45,273 nucleotides of DNA from Candidatus Kuenenia stuttgartensis (GTDB taxonomy: Bacteria > Gemmatimonadota > Gemmatimonadetes > Gemmatimonadales > Gemmatimonadaceae): positions 1 to 45,273 of the forward strand of contig CALQGY020000016.1 in the NCBI GenBank assembly GCA_943330235.2, given 5' to 3'. Below the pieces are notes generated by a model. The model was not told where the DNA came from. It did no database searches and was given only the letters and a program-made list of their open reading frames with translations. The position numbers and the translations under genes are program-made. The first letter of the stretch is position 1. Every line of letters begins with the position of its first letter. This document shows positions 34,529 to 42,304 of the stretch, in pieces.

Positions 34529-35368
34529 TCAGCCGGTCTTGCGGTCCATCGCATCCCGCAGGGCGTCGCCCAGCAGATTGAACCCCAGCACCGCCATGCC
34601 GATGGCGAGGCCAGGGGCCAGCGACGTCCACGGGGCGTTCCGCAGCTGCGACAAATCACGACCGTCGGCGATCATGGCCCCCCAACTGGGGGTGGGCGGC
34701 TGGACCCCCAGCCCGAGAAAGGACAACGCGGCTTCGGCCATGATGGCCCCGGCGATGCCGAGCGTGGCCGCAATCACGACGGGCGCGATGACGTTGGGCA
34801 GGACGTGCCGCCAGACGATGCGCGGGTCGCCTGCGCCCAACGCGCGCATGGCCTGGATGTAGTCCAGCTCCCGGACCACCATGACCTGCCCGCGTACCAA
34901 GCGGGCCATCCCAGCCCATCCCACCACGCCGATGACCACGCACACGACCGTGAGCGAGGGTTCGAAGGCCGCGGCCATGGCGATGAGTAAGAGCAGCGAG
35001 GGGAACGCCAACGTGACATCCGCGAGGCGCATGATGACCTCGTCGGTCCAGCGCCCGCGGTAGCCCGCCACGAGGCCGAGGACAACGCCGATGCTCAGCG
35101 CGAGCCCCTGCGACGCCAGCCCCACCAGCAACGACACGCGCGTGCCGTAGAGGAGGCGCGCCCAGACATCGCGTCCCTGCGCATCGGTGCCGAGCCAGTG
35201 GGCGGCCGATGGCGCCTCGAGGGCGTGCAGCAGATCAATGCGCGACGGGTCGAAACGACCCAGCAATGGCGCAGCCACCGCGACGAGCAGGAACAGCACG
35301 ACGACGGCGACGCCGAACCATGCGCGCCGATCGGCACGCAATCGCTCGAACGTCGTCGTCGCGCTCAC
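34529..35368 (-). CDS. OppC/DppC-type ABC permease, without visible partners
   Basis: 279 residues of a peptide/nickel-type inner-membrane permease. The N-terminal helix (about 17-37) is followed by HWLGTDAQGRDVWARLLYGTR, typical of DppC/OppC, then about five helices and the EAA loop RALGAGDPRIVWRHVLPN. The end has AALSFLGLGVQPPTPSWGAMI. Start GTG 35368 overlaps the MsbA-like gene's stop (GTGA). The usual partners (OppB, OppA, OppD/F) are not in the window, so it either pairs with distant subunits or has a new role. Confidence 0.92.
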   Translation of the reverse strand: MSATTTFERLRADRRAWFGVAVVVLFLLVAVAAPLLGRFDPSRIDLLHALEAPSAAHWLGTDAQGRDVWARLLYGTRVSLLVGLASQGLALSIGVVLGLVAGYRGRWTDEVIMRLADVTLAFPSLLLLIAMAAAFEPSLTVVCVVIGVVGWAGMARLVRGQVMVVRELDYIQAMRALGAGDPRIVWRHVLPNVIAPVVIAATLGIAGAIMAEAALSFLGLGVQPPTPSWGAMIADGRDLSQLRNAPWTSLAPGLAIGMAVLGFNLLGDALRDAMDRKTG

Positions 35369-37245
35369 GCGTCGGCCGCGACGACGCTGTCATCGGCGGC
35401 TGGCCGTCGCTCGAACTGCAACGCGTGCAGTCGCGCATACGCCCCGCCGCTGGCCAGCAACGCCTCGTGCGCCCCCTCCTCCACCAACCGTCCCTGCTCG
35501 AACACCAGGATCCGGTTGGCATGTTGGATGGTCGCCAGTCGATGCGCGATCACGAACACGGTGCGCCCCAGCAGCAACCGGTCGATGGCTTCCTGCACGA
35601 GGCGCTCGCTCTCCGCGTCCAGCGCCGACGTCGCCTCGTCGAGAATCAGAATCGGCGGATCGGAGAGCAACGCGCGCGCGATGGCGAGTCGCTGCCGCTG
35701 TCCGCCGGACAACCGCGTACCGCGCTCGCCAAGATTGGTATCCCATCCTTCGGGGAGCGCCTGAATGAACGACAAGGCGTTCGCCGCCTGCGCGGCGGCA
35801 TCGAGTTGCGCCTGCGTGGCCTCGGTGCGCCCGAAGGCCACGTTGGCGCGCACCGTGTCGTTAAAGAGCACCGTATCCTGACTCACGATCCCCGTGAGTG
35901 CGCGCAGCGCATCCAAGCGAATATCCCGGATATCAACGGCGTCCATGGTGATGCGACCACGCGTGGGTTCGATGAAGCGCGGCAGCAAATCCACCAGAGT
36001 GGACTTGCCGGCACCGCTCGCCCCGACCAGCGCCACGACCTCGCCCTTACGCGCCATGAACGACACCTCGCGCAGCGCTTCGGCGCCCTCGTCATACGCG
36101 AAGCTCACTCCCTCGAATCGCACGTCGCGCTCAAAGACCGGCGCGGTGATCGTGCCGCGATCCATCGCGGTTTCAGCCGGGGCGTCAAGAATGTCGAAGA
36201 TGCGCTCCGCACTGGCCAACGACTGCTGCGCGGCCGGCTGCACCTGCGAGAGCTGCTTGAGCGGCTGCAGCAGACGCATGACCCAGATGAGGAACAGGAT
36301 CAGCTCGGAATCCCCAAGCGTCTTCTCAACCAGCACGAGATGCGCGCCAAACCACAGAATGGCGACCGCCGTGAACGCGCCGAGTGTTTCGGTGAGCGGT
36401 CCGGAGAGGAGCGACAAGCGGCCGATGCGCACATAGCCGCGCGCGAAGGCGGCATTGCGCGTCATGAAGCGGTGCTGCTCGCGCGGCTCGGCGCCGTAGG
36501 ACTTGATGAGCCGGACGCCGCTGACGACTTCCTGCACCAAGCTCGTGATCTCGCCCTGATCATTCCCCAGGCGGCGATAGCCCTTGCGGAGCTTCCGGAG
36601 CACCGGCTGCAGCGCGCCGATCGTGAGCGGCGCGACCACGAGTGCGGCCAGCGACAGCTTCCACGACAGCGCAAACATGCCGACGATGGTGGAGATCACC
36701 TGCGCCCCCGACCACATGGAGCGGGTCACGAGTTCGGTGACGACGGCCTTCGCGTTGGTGGTGTCGTTCAGGATGCGCGAGATGACCTGTCCGACCTTGT
36801 TGCGCGTGAACCACGGCAGCGGCAACCGCAGCATATGCGCATACACATGATCGCGAAGGTCTCGGACCACGTACTCCTGCAGTTGCACGCCGATCTGCCC
36901 GCTGAGCCACACGAGCGCGTTCTTGATCGCGACGGCGAACAGGATGACCAGAATCACGTTGCGCAGCGACGCCATCTGATTGCCGTCGACCATCAGCATG
37001 CCGATGGTGGACTGCAGCAGATCGGCGATAAACTTCCCACCCGACGGCAGGATCTGTGCCTTGCCGAACAGGGCGTTGAGGAACGGAATCAGCAGCGTGA
37101 ACGAAAACACGTCGGCCACGGCGGCGACGGCATTGAGCACGACGACACCGACCAGCTTGGCGCGATGCGGCCGCACAAAGACCCACAGTCGCCCCCACAT
37201 GCCCCGCGACGGGACGCGATGCGTCCCGGTGATCTCTCCACTCAC
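35365..37245 (-). CDS. MsbA-like ABC exporter
   Basis: A 626-residue half-transporter with six membrane helices (about 30-340) and one ATPase domain: Walker A VGASGAGKSTL, signature RLSGGQRQRLAIARAL, Walker B ILILDEATSALD and switch His in VIAHRLAT. It acts as a homodimer, and lipid A-core or another amphiphile is the likely cargo. It lies 7 bases after the PorX-like gene and overlaps the OppC-like gene by 4 bases, so the three should be co-expressed. It could also be a multidrug exporter. Confidence 0.93.
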   Translation of the reverse strand: MSGEITGTHRVPSRGMWGRLWVFVRPHRAKLVGVVVLNAVAAVADVFSFTLLIPFLNALFGKAQILPSGGKFIADLLQSTIGMLMVDGNQMASLRNVILVILFAVAIKNALVWLSGQIGVQLQEYVVRDLRDHVYAHMLRLPLPWFTRNKVGQVISRILNDTTNAKAVVTELVTRSMWSGAQVISTIVGMFALSWKLSLAALVVAPLTIGALQPVLRKLRKGYRRLGNDQGEITSLVQEVVSGVRLIKSYGAEPREQHRFMTRNAAFARGYVRIGRLSLLSGPLTETLGAFTAVAILWFGAHLVLVEKTLGDSELILFLIWVMRLLQPLKQLSQVQPAAQQSLASAERIFDILDAPAETAMDRGTITAPVFERDVRFEGVSFAYDEGAEALREVSFMARKGEVVALVGASGAGKSTLVDLLPRFIEPTRGRITMDAVDIRDIRLDALRALTGIVSQDTVLFNDTVRANVAFGRTEATQAQLDAAAQAANALSFIQALPEGWDTNLGERGTRLSGGQRQRLAIARALLSDPPILILDEATSALDAESERLVQEAIDRLLLGRTVFVIAHRLATIQHANRILVFEQGRLVEEGAHEALLASGGAYARLHALQFERRPAADDSVVAADA

Positions 37246-37252
37246 GGGCGAC

Positions 37253-38815
37253 TCACGGCTTCGGGGTGAGCAATGCGACCGGCAGAATGCATTCTTCGGG
37301 TGTCACGCCACCATGCAAGAACGAGCCGCGATAGCGCCCCTGATATTCGCGCAGTTTGGTCGGGTACACGAAAAAGGTGTCGCCCGCAGCAAGGAGCGTG
37401 TTGCTGCCGGGACCGCGGTACGGCAGGCGCAAGTCGTCGGAGTTGGAGAACAGCAGCGCGTGCTCGGGGCGTTCCGCGCGAATATCCTCACCGAACTTGT
37501 AGCGCAAATTGGCGGTGGCGTCCCGCTTGGCAAAGACGGTGGTGGGCGTGTTGCAGTGCAGCGCCCCGTGATCACTCGTGATGACCACCGAGATCTTCCG
37601 GCGCGACGCCTCCTTGAGTAGCGACCACAGCGCCGACCGCTCAAACCACTGCTTGGTCAGCGCACGCAACGCGATCTCATCGCGCGCCACTTCAAAGAGA
37701 ATGGTGGACTCGCTGCGCCCGTGCGTCAGCAGGTCCACGAAGTTGAAGACAAAGGAATGAAGCCCCTCGCCGGCGATGGCCCCCGGCAGATGCCGCTCGA
37801 GATCGTCGCTGTCGGCAGCGCTGGTGATCTTCTGATAGCGGACCGACGTCGCGATCTGCAGCTCCGCCATGTGCGCCTGCAGCAGATCCTTCTCGTGCGC
37901 GTTCAGCGTTTCGTCGTCGCGTTCCTTCCACCAGTCGGGAAACCGCGCGGCGATTTCGCCCGGGAACAGGCCGCTGAAGAGCGCGTTCCGTGCATACGGC
38001 GTGGCGGTGGGCAGAATGGAGAAGTAGTGCGTCGTCTCCACGTCGAAGAGCGGCGCGAGCAACGGCTCGATGACGCGCCACTGATCTTCGCGCAGGCAAT
38101 CGACGACGATGAAGATGGCCTTCTTGTCGCGCTGCAGCACCGGGAGCACGAACTCGGTGACGACATCAACGGACAACGGCGGGCGATCGCCCTCGAGTTC
38201 ACGCAGCCAGCGCGGATACTCGGTGCGCATGAACGTCGCGAACTCGCGGTGCATATCGGGATACAGCCCACGCAGCGACTCGTGCAGCCCGAGCTCACCA
38301 GCGTCCGCGAGGTTCACGTCCCACCGCATGAGCTCTGTGAAGCGCTCGATCCAGCCACGCCAGTCGAGACCGTGATAGCGCGCCGCCTCGATCGCGCGGA
38401 ACCGCTCCACGAACGCGCGCGCGATCGCCTGCGAGCGGATCAGCGGACCTTCCAGAATGCGCGTGATGACCGTCAGCACCTGCCGAGGCGTGACGGGCTT
38501 CACGAGGTAGTCGCGGATATTGGCCCCGATGGCCTCCTTGAGCGTAGCGTCCTCTTCGCTCTTGGTCACCATCACCACGGGCATCGTCGGCGCCATCTCG
38601 CGGATATCGCGATAGACGTCCAGACCGCGCGTGCCCGGCATCTGCTCATCGAGCAGCACCAGGTCGTAGGGTTTGCGCCGCAACAGCTCGAGCGCGTCAT
38701 CGGCGTTGGTCGCCCATTCGACGGCATAGCCCTTGTCGCCGAGCAGCAGCCGATGCGGCTCCAGCAACTCGGCTTCGTCGTCCACCCAGAGAATCGTCTT
38801 TGCAGGCTGCGCCAT
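37253..38815 (-). CDS. PorX-like response regulator with PglZ/alkaline-phosphatase-type effector
   Basis: 520 residues. The receiver domain has VDDEAEL, phosphoacceptor Asp56 (LVLLDEQMPG) and Lys106 (YLVKPVTP). After a helical linker (about 120-220) comes a PglZ-type phosphatase/phosphodiesterase domain: IFIVVDCLREDQW (Asp239), ILPTATPYARNALFSG (nucleophile Thr at 270 or 272), FVDLLTHGRSE (Asp361, His365), VITSDHGAL (Asp415, His416) and SFLHGGVTPEE near the end. All metal and nucleophile positions look intact. In Bacteroidota, PorX controls type IX secretion and its PglZ domain cleaves oligonucleotides. No PorY, SigP or T9SS gene is in the window. First gene of the msbA/oppC-like operon. Confidence 0.9.
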   Translation of the reverse strand: MAQPAKTILWVDDEAELLEPHRLLLGDKGYAVEWATNADDALELLRRKPYDLVLLDEQMPGTRGLDVYRDIREMAPTMPVVMVTKSEEDATLKEAIGANIRDYLVKPVTPRQVLTVITRILEGPLIRSQAIARAFVERFRAIEAARYHGLDWRGWIERFTELMRWDVNLADAGELGLHESLRGLYPDMHREFATFMRTEYPRWLRELEGDRPPLSVDVVTEFVLPVLQRDKKAIFIVVDCLREDQWRVIEPLLAPLFDVETTHYFSILPTATPYARNALFSGLFPGEIAARFPDWWKERDDETLNAHEKDLLQAHMAELQIATSVRYQKITSAADSDDLERHLPGAIAGEGLHSFVFNFVDLLTHGRSESTILFEVARDEIALRALTKQWFERSALWSLLKEASRRKISVVITSDHGALHCNTPTTVFAKRDATANLRYKFGEDIRAERPEHALLFSNSDDLRLPYRGPGSNTLLAAGDTFFVYPTKLREYQGRYRGSFLHGGVTPEECILPVALLTPKP

Positions 38816-38937
38816 ATCTCGGGAAAGGTACCCGACCCGCAGGGTCAGGGTCTAGTTGGCACACCGTCGAGCACACGGATTCGTATGCGGCCACGTCCGC
38901 GCCTGCACGCGGCCGAGTATCGCGGTAGATTCGGCCC

Positions 38938-39330
38938 GTGCACACTGAACCGCTTCCGTACAGCTTGGAACCGCTGACGTTCCCCTTCCCCGCCATGGCC
39001 GCGCTGGCTGGCCGCCTTCCCCTGGGCGGCGGTCGCGAGGTGGCGTTGGCCTCGCTGCTGGTCGCGCGACTGGCCCTCGGCGTGCGGGGACCCGAGCCGA
39101 TGTCGGTCCCGGATCGCGTGGCTCGCGCCGCATCGGCGAAAGTCTGGCTGGCGTCGTTGGCGCTGCCGGCGGCCACACGGGTCTCGTTTGCGCGATGCGT
39201 CGACGCCACGGCCAGCGCTCCGCAGCAGGTCGCGAGCGCGCTCCGCAGTCTCGTTGCCGCCGCGTCGTCGCATCTCGACGGGCCGGCCGTGCAGGAGCTT
39301 GAGCGGCTCGCGCGCGAACTCTCCGACTGA
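38938..39330 (+). CDS. Small unknown helical protein, 130 residues
   Basis: Not recognised. It starts at GTG 38938 and is Ala-rich and mostly helical, with LPYSLEPLTFPFPAM at the N terminus, VASLLVARLALGV in the middle and VQELERLARELSD at the end. There is no signal peptide or clear membrane helix. It ends 20 bases before the DnaB-like gene on the same strand and probably shares its transcript, so the two products may work together. It is divergent from the PorX-like gene. Confidence 0.65.
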   Translation: MHTEPLPYSLEPLTFPFPAMAALAGRLPLGGGREVALASLLVARLALGVRGPEPMSVPDRVARAASAKVWLASLALPAATRVSFARCVDATASAPQQVASALRSLVAAASSHLDGPAVQELERLARELSD

Positions 39331-39350
39331 TATCCGGTTTCGCCGCGCCC

Positions 39351-40229
39351 GTGCCGCCACACGATATTTCGCCGCTGACGCGGGTCGTAACCCGCATTGA
39401 CCGGCTGCGCGATGGCGACGGCGAGGTTGATGCCGCCATCATCCCCACAGGCTTCCCGTCGCTCGATCACGCGATCGGGGGCGGATTCCGGCGCGGGGCG
39501 CTGATGGTCCTGGGCGGCGATGACGGGGTCGGAGCGTCGGCGTTCGCCCTCGCGATGGCGCTGCGTATTCGCGAACGCACGCTGATGCTCACGAGCGAGA
39601 TGCCGCCCGAGCGCGCCTACGAGCGTGCCCTGGCCATGACGGCCCGCGTGCCGCTGGACGCGCTGCGGCTCGGGGTGGTGGACGAATTTGCGCGCGCGCG
39701 GCTCGCCGCCGCGGCTGTCGCCCTGCGCGATCAGGCACCCATCATCGACACGCTCGGTGCCGGCGGGACGGACGCGGTGCAGGAGGCCGCGGCCGCGGTG
39801 CCACCGCCTGCGGTCATCATCGTCGATGGGCTCGAAGCCCTCCTCGCACAGGACCACCGCACGGCCCCCCGTATGGGCCCCCGCATGGGCTACGACCGGG
39901 ACGATGCGCTCGCCGCGGCGGTCCTCGCCATGAAACGCGTCGCGTTGTCCTGCAACGCAGCGGTCCTCCTGCTCACGCATCTGCCGTCGCTTGATCGGGC
40001 GCGTGCGGATCGACGGCCGCGATTGACGGACTTCGGCGTACGCGGTGCCGTCGGCACGCACGCCGATCTCGTCATGGGCCTCTACCGCGAGGAGCAGTAC
40101 GACGGCGACCTCGGTGTGACGGGAGCAGCCGAATTACTGCTGCTCAAGAGCCGCGATGGTGCCCTCGGATACGTAGATCTGTACTTCTCCGCCGAGTGCA
40201 TTCGCTTCGAGGACGTGCTGGACGGGTAA
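39351..40229 (+). CDS. DnaB-helicase-like RecA-fold protein lacking the Walker A lysine
   Basis: 292 residues that follow only the C-terminal domain of replicative helicase DnaB: IPTGFPSLDHAIGGGFRRGALMVLGG, then TLMLTSEMPPERAYERALAM, a Walker B-like AVIIVDGLEALL, LLLTHLPSLDRARADRRPRLTDF and ADLVMGLYREEQYD with ELLLLKSRDGALGYVDLYF. The primase-binding N-terminal domain is missing. The P-loop reads GDDGVGAS: Ala62 replaces the lysine that contacts ATP phosphates. ATP hydrolysis is doubtful unless another lysine takes over. The start is GTG 39351. It could be a helicase regulator or loader; the nearby yebC-ruvC-ruvA genes fit a DNA role. Confidence 0.82.
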   Translation: MPPHDISPLTRVVTRIDRLRDGDGEVDAAIIPTGFPSLDHAIGGGFRRGALMVLGGDDGVGASAFALAMALRIRERTLMLTSEMPPERAYERALAMTARVPLDALRLGVVDEFARARLAAAAVALRDQAPIIDTLGAGGTDAVQEAAAAVPPPAVIIVDGLEALLAQDHRTAPRMGPRMGYDRDDALAAAVLAMKRVALSCNAAVLLLTHLPSLDRARADRRPRLTDFGVRGAVGTHADLVMGLYREEQYDGDLGVTGAAELLLLKSRDGALGYVDLYFSAECIRFEDVLDG

Positions 40230-40317
40230 GAGCGCGGTGGGTGGTCCGACCACGCGAATGTCTCCCGTCAGCACACCCCTTCCGCCATATTTCCGGTTGA
40301 ACCCGAACGAGGACAGT

Positions 40318-41061
40318 ATGGCCGGCCATAGTAAGTGGAAAAACATCAGGAACGCGAAAGCGGCAACTGACAAGAAGCGCGGCGTGCTGTTCACGCGCCT
40401 GATTCGCGAAGTCACCATGGCGGCCAAGCTCGGCGGCGGTGACACCTCGGCCAATCCGCGCCTCCGCACCGCCATCGACAACGCCAAAGCCGTTTCGATG
40501 CCGAAGGACAACATCGAGCGCGCCGTCAAGAAGGGCACCGGCGAACTCGAAGGCGTGGACTACGTTGACGTGCTGTACGAGGCCTATGGGCCGGGTGGTG
40601 TCGCGCTGATGATTCAGACCGTGAGCGACAACCCCACGCGTACCGTGGCCGATGTGCGCCACAAGCTGTCGCGCAACAACGGCAACATGGGTTCCATCAA
40701 TTCGGTCGCGTATCTGTTCGACCGGAAGGGACAGATGACCGTGCAGGCAGACGGTGTCAACGAGGACGTGCTCATGGAAGCCGCGTTGGAATCGGGTGCC
40801 GACGACGTGGTGCGTGAGGATGACATCTTCGTCATCACCACCGAGCCCGCGGCGCTGCACGCGACGAAGGAAGGGCTTGAGTCCAAGAAGTACAAAGTCT
40901 CCGACGCCGAACTCGCGTGGGTGCCTAAGAGCACCGTGAAGGTGGAGGGGACCGCCGCCGAACAACTGATCAAGCTGCTGGATGCACTCGAAGAGCTGGA
41001 CGACGTGCAGAAGGTGGACGCCAACTTCGAGATGGACGAAGACACGATGGCGCAGGCGTAG
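40318..41061 (+). CDS. yebC: YebC/PmpR family protein
   Basis: 247 residues beginning MAGHSKWKNIRNAKAATD, the hallmark of the family, with RLIREVTMAAKLGG, MPKDNIERAVKKGTG, YEAYGPGGVALMIQTVSDN and the acidic C-terminal tail FEMDEDTMAQA. Members were described as DNA-binding regulators; recent work also places them in translation of hard-to-read stretches such as polyproline. It commonly precedes ruvC as here, with the next start 4 bases past its stop. Confidence 0.97.
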   Translation: MAGHSKWKNIRNAKAATDKKRGVLFTRLIREVTMAAKLGGGDTSANPRLRTAIDNAKAVSMPKDNIERAVKKGTGELEGVDYVDVLYEAYGPGGVALMIQTVSDNPTRTVADVRHKLSRNNGNMGSINSVAYLFDRKGQMTVQADGVNEDVLMEAALESGADDVVREDDIFVITTEPAALHATKEGLESKKYKVSDAELAWVPKSTVKVEGTAAEQLIKLLDALEELDDVQKVDANFEMDEDTMAQA

Positions 41062-41065
41062 GTTG

Positions 41066-41647
41066 GTGACGCGCGCGGATGCACGTCCGGGGACCGCGAC
41101 GGTCCCTGCGCGTCCCGCGCGCGTGCTCGGTATCGATCCGGGCACGGCCGTCACCGGCTATGGCGTGGTCGCGTTCGACGGACGAACGGCAACATTGGTG
41201 GAATGCGGCGTGATTCGCACGCACGCCAAGGAGCCGCTCCCCGCGCGATTGCACAACATCCATGCGGGCATTGCGGAACTCATCGCCCGCCACCAGCCGG
41301 ACACGGTGGCCGTGGAGGATGTGTTCTACGCGAAGAACGTGCGGACGACTATCGTGCTGGGGCACGCCCGCGGTGTGATCTTGCTGGCGGCGCAGGATGC
41401 AGGGCTGGTCATCCACGAGTTTCCGCCGGCGGAGATCAAGAAGGCCATCACCGGCAACGGTGCCGCCACGAAGGACCAGATGCAGTTCATGGTCGCGAAA
41501 CTGCTGCGACTGAAATCGGTGCCCCAGCCCGCCGACGCCGCGGATGGCGTGGCCGCGGCGCTGTGCGCCTGTCTGTCTCCGCAGTTCGCCCCGTCGGCGG
41601 CGGGGCTCGCGATGCGTCCGTCTTCTCTTTCCCGTCTGCGCCCATGA
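41066..41647 (+). CDS. ruvC: Holliday junction resolvase RuvC
   Basis: Cuts four-way junctions during recombination. It contains the catalytic acidic set: Asp in VLGIDPGTAVTGYG, Glu in VAVEDVFYAKN, and the final Asp pair in PADAADGVAAALC. I give GTG 41066 (193 residues), 4 bases after yebC. TTG 41063 and a GTG at 41102 directly before LGIDPG are alternatives; the latter gives the more usual N terminus. It overlaps ruvA by 4 bases (ATGA). Confidence 0.95.
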   Translation: MTRADARPGTATVPARPARVLGIDPGTAVTGYGVVAFDGRTATLVECGVIRTHAKEPLPARLHNIHAGIAELIARHQPDTVAVEDVFYAKNVRTTIVLGHARGVILLAAQDAGLVIHEFPPAEIKKAITGNGAATKDQMQFMVAKLLRLKSVPQPADAADGVAAALCACLSPQFAPSAAGLAMRPSSLSRLRP

Positions 41648-42240
41648 TCTCGCAACTTGCCGGCACGCTGGTGGCCCGCTCACTCGATCGGGTCGAGATC
41701 ATGACGGCCGGTGGCGTCGCGTACGAGTGCCACATTCCGCTGTCCGTGTTCGAATCGCTCCCCACGGAAGGCAAGCCGGTCACGCTTTATACGCACCTCT
41801 CGGTCCGTGAAGACGCCTGGCAGCTGTACGGCTTTGAATCGCCGTATGAGCGCAGCGTCTTTCAGCGACTGCTGATTGCCAAAGGCGTCGGGCCGGCGCT
41901 GGCGCTGGGCATCTTGTCGTCGTTAACGGCCGAGCGCTTAGTGCGCGCGCTGCGCGAGAAGGATGTCACGACGCTGATGCGCGTCCCGCGCGTGGGACAG
42001 AAAAAGGCGGAGCAGATTATTCTGGACCTCGCCGATAAAATCAGCGCGGTGGGCAATGCCCCGAGCGCGACGGGCACGAGCGCGAGTCCGGTGTCTGACG
42101 ATGCCGTGCGCGCCTTGGTGGCGTTGGGCTACGCGCAGGTTGAAGCGGATCGCGCGGTGCGCGCCGTCGTGGCCGCGGGGAGCACGGGCGACGTCTCAGT
42201 GATCGTGCGCGCCGCCCTCGGGAAGCTCACGACCCGCTGA
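41644..42240 (+). CDS. ruvA: Holliday junction DNA helicase subunit RuvA
   Basis: 198 residues. The N-terminal OB-fold domain (MISQLAGTLVARSLDRVEI, YTHLSVREDAWQLYGF) is followed by two helix-hairpin-helix motifs (LLIAKGVGPALALGIL and LMRVPRVGQKKAEQIILDL) and the small RuvB-binding domain III (DDAVRALVALGYAQVEADRAV). It binds junctions and recruits RuvB, whose gene is not in this window. The last gene of the yebC-ruvC-ruvA run; convergent with the ABC permease gene 64 bases away. Confidence 0.97.
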   Translation: MISQLAGTLVARSLDRVEIMTAGGVAYECHIPLSVFESLPTEGKPVTLYTHLSVREDAWQLYGFESPYERSVFQRLLIAKGVGPALALGILSSLTAERLVRALREKDVTTLMRVPRVGQKKAEQIILDLADKISAVGNAPSATGTSASPVSDDAVRALVALGYAQVEADRAVRAVVAAGSTGDVSVIVRAALGKLTTR

Positions 42241-42263
42241 GCGCTCGCCGCCGACGACGCGCT

Positions 42264-42295
42264 GCGTTTGAGGCAGCGTTTGAGGCAGCGTTTCA
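42264..42295. repeat. Short tandem repeat between ruvA and the ABC permease
   Basis: Two full copies and a partial third of GCGTTTGAGGCA in the 64-base convergent gap. No terminator hairpin is seen there. Confidence 0.8.
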
Positions 42296-42304
42296 GACCG
42301 AGTT

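Noticed and set aside
35209-37269. 686-residue frame on the plus strand
   Set aside because: Antisense to the MsbA-like exporter with intact Walker and signature motifs.
37721-38977. 418-residue frame on the plus strand
   Set aside because: Antisense to the PorX-like gene; no recognisable domain.
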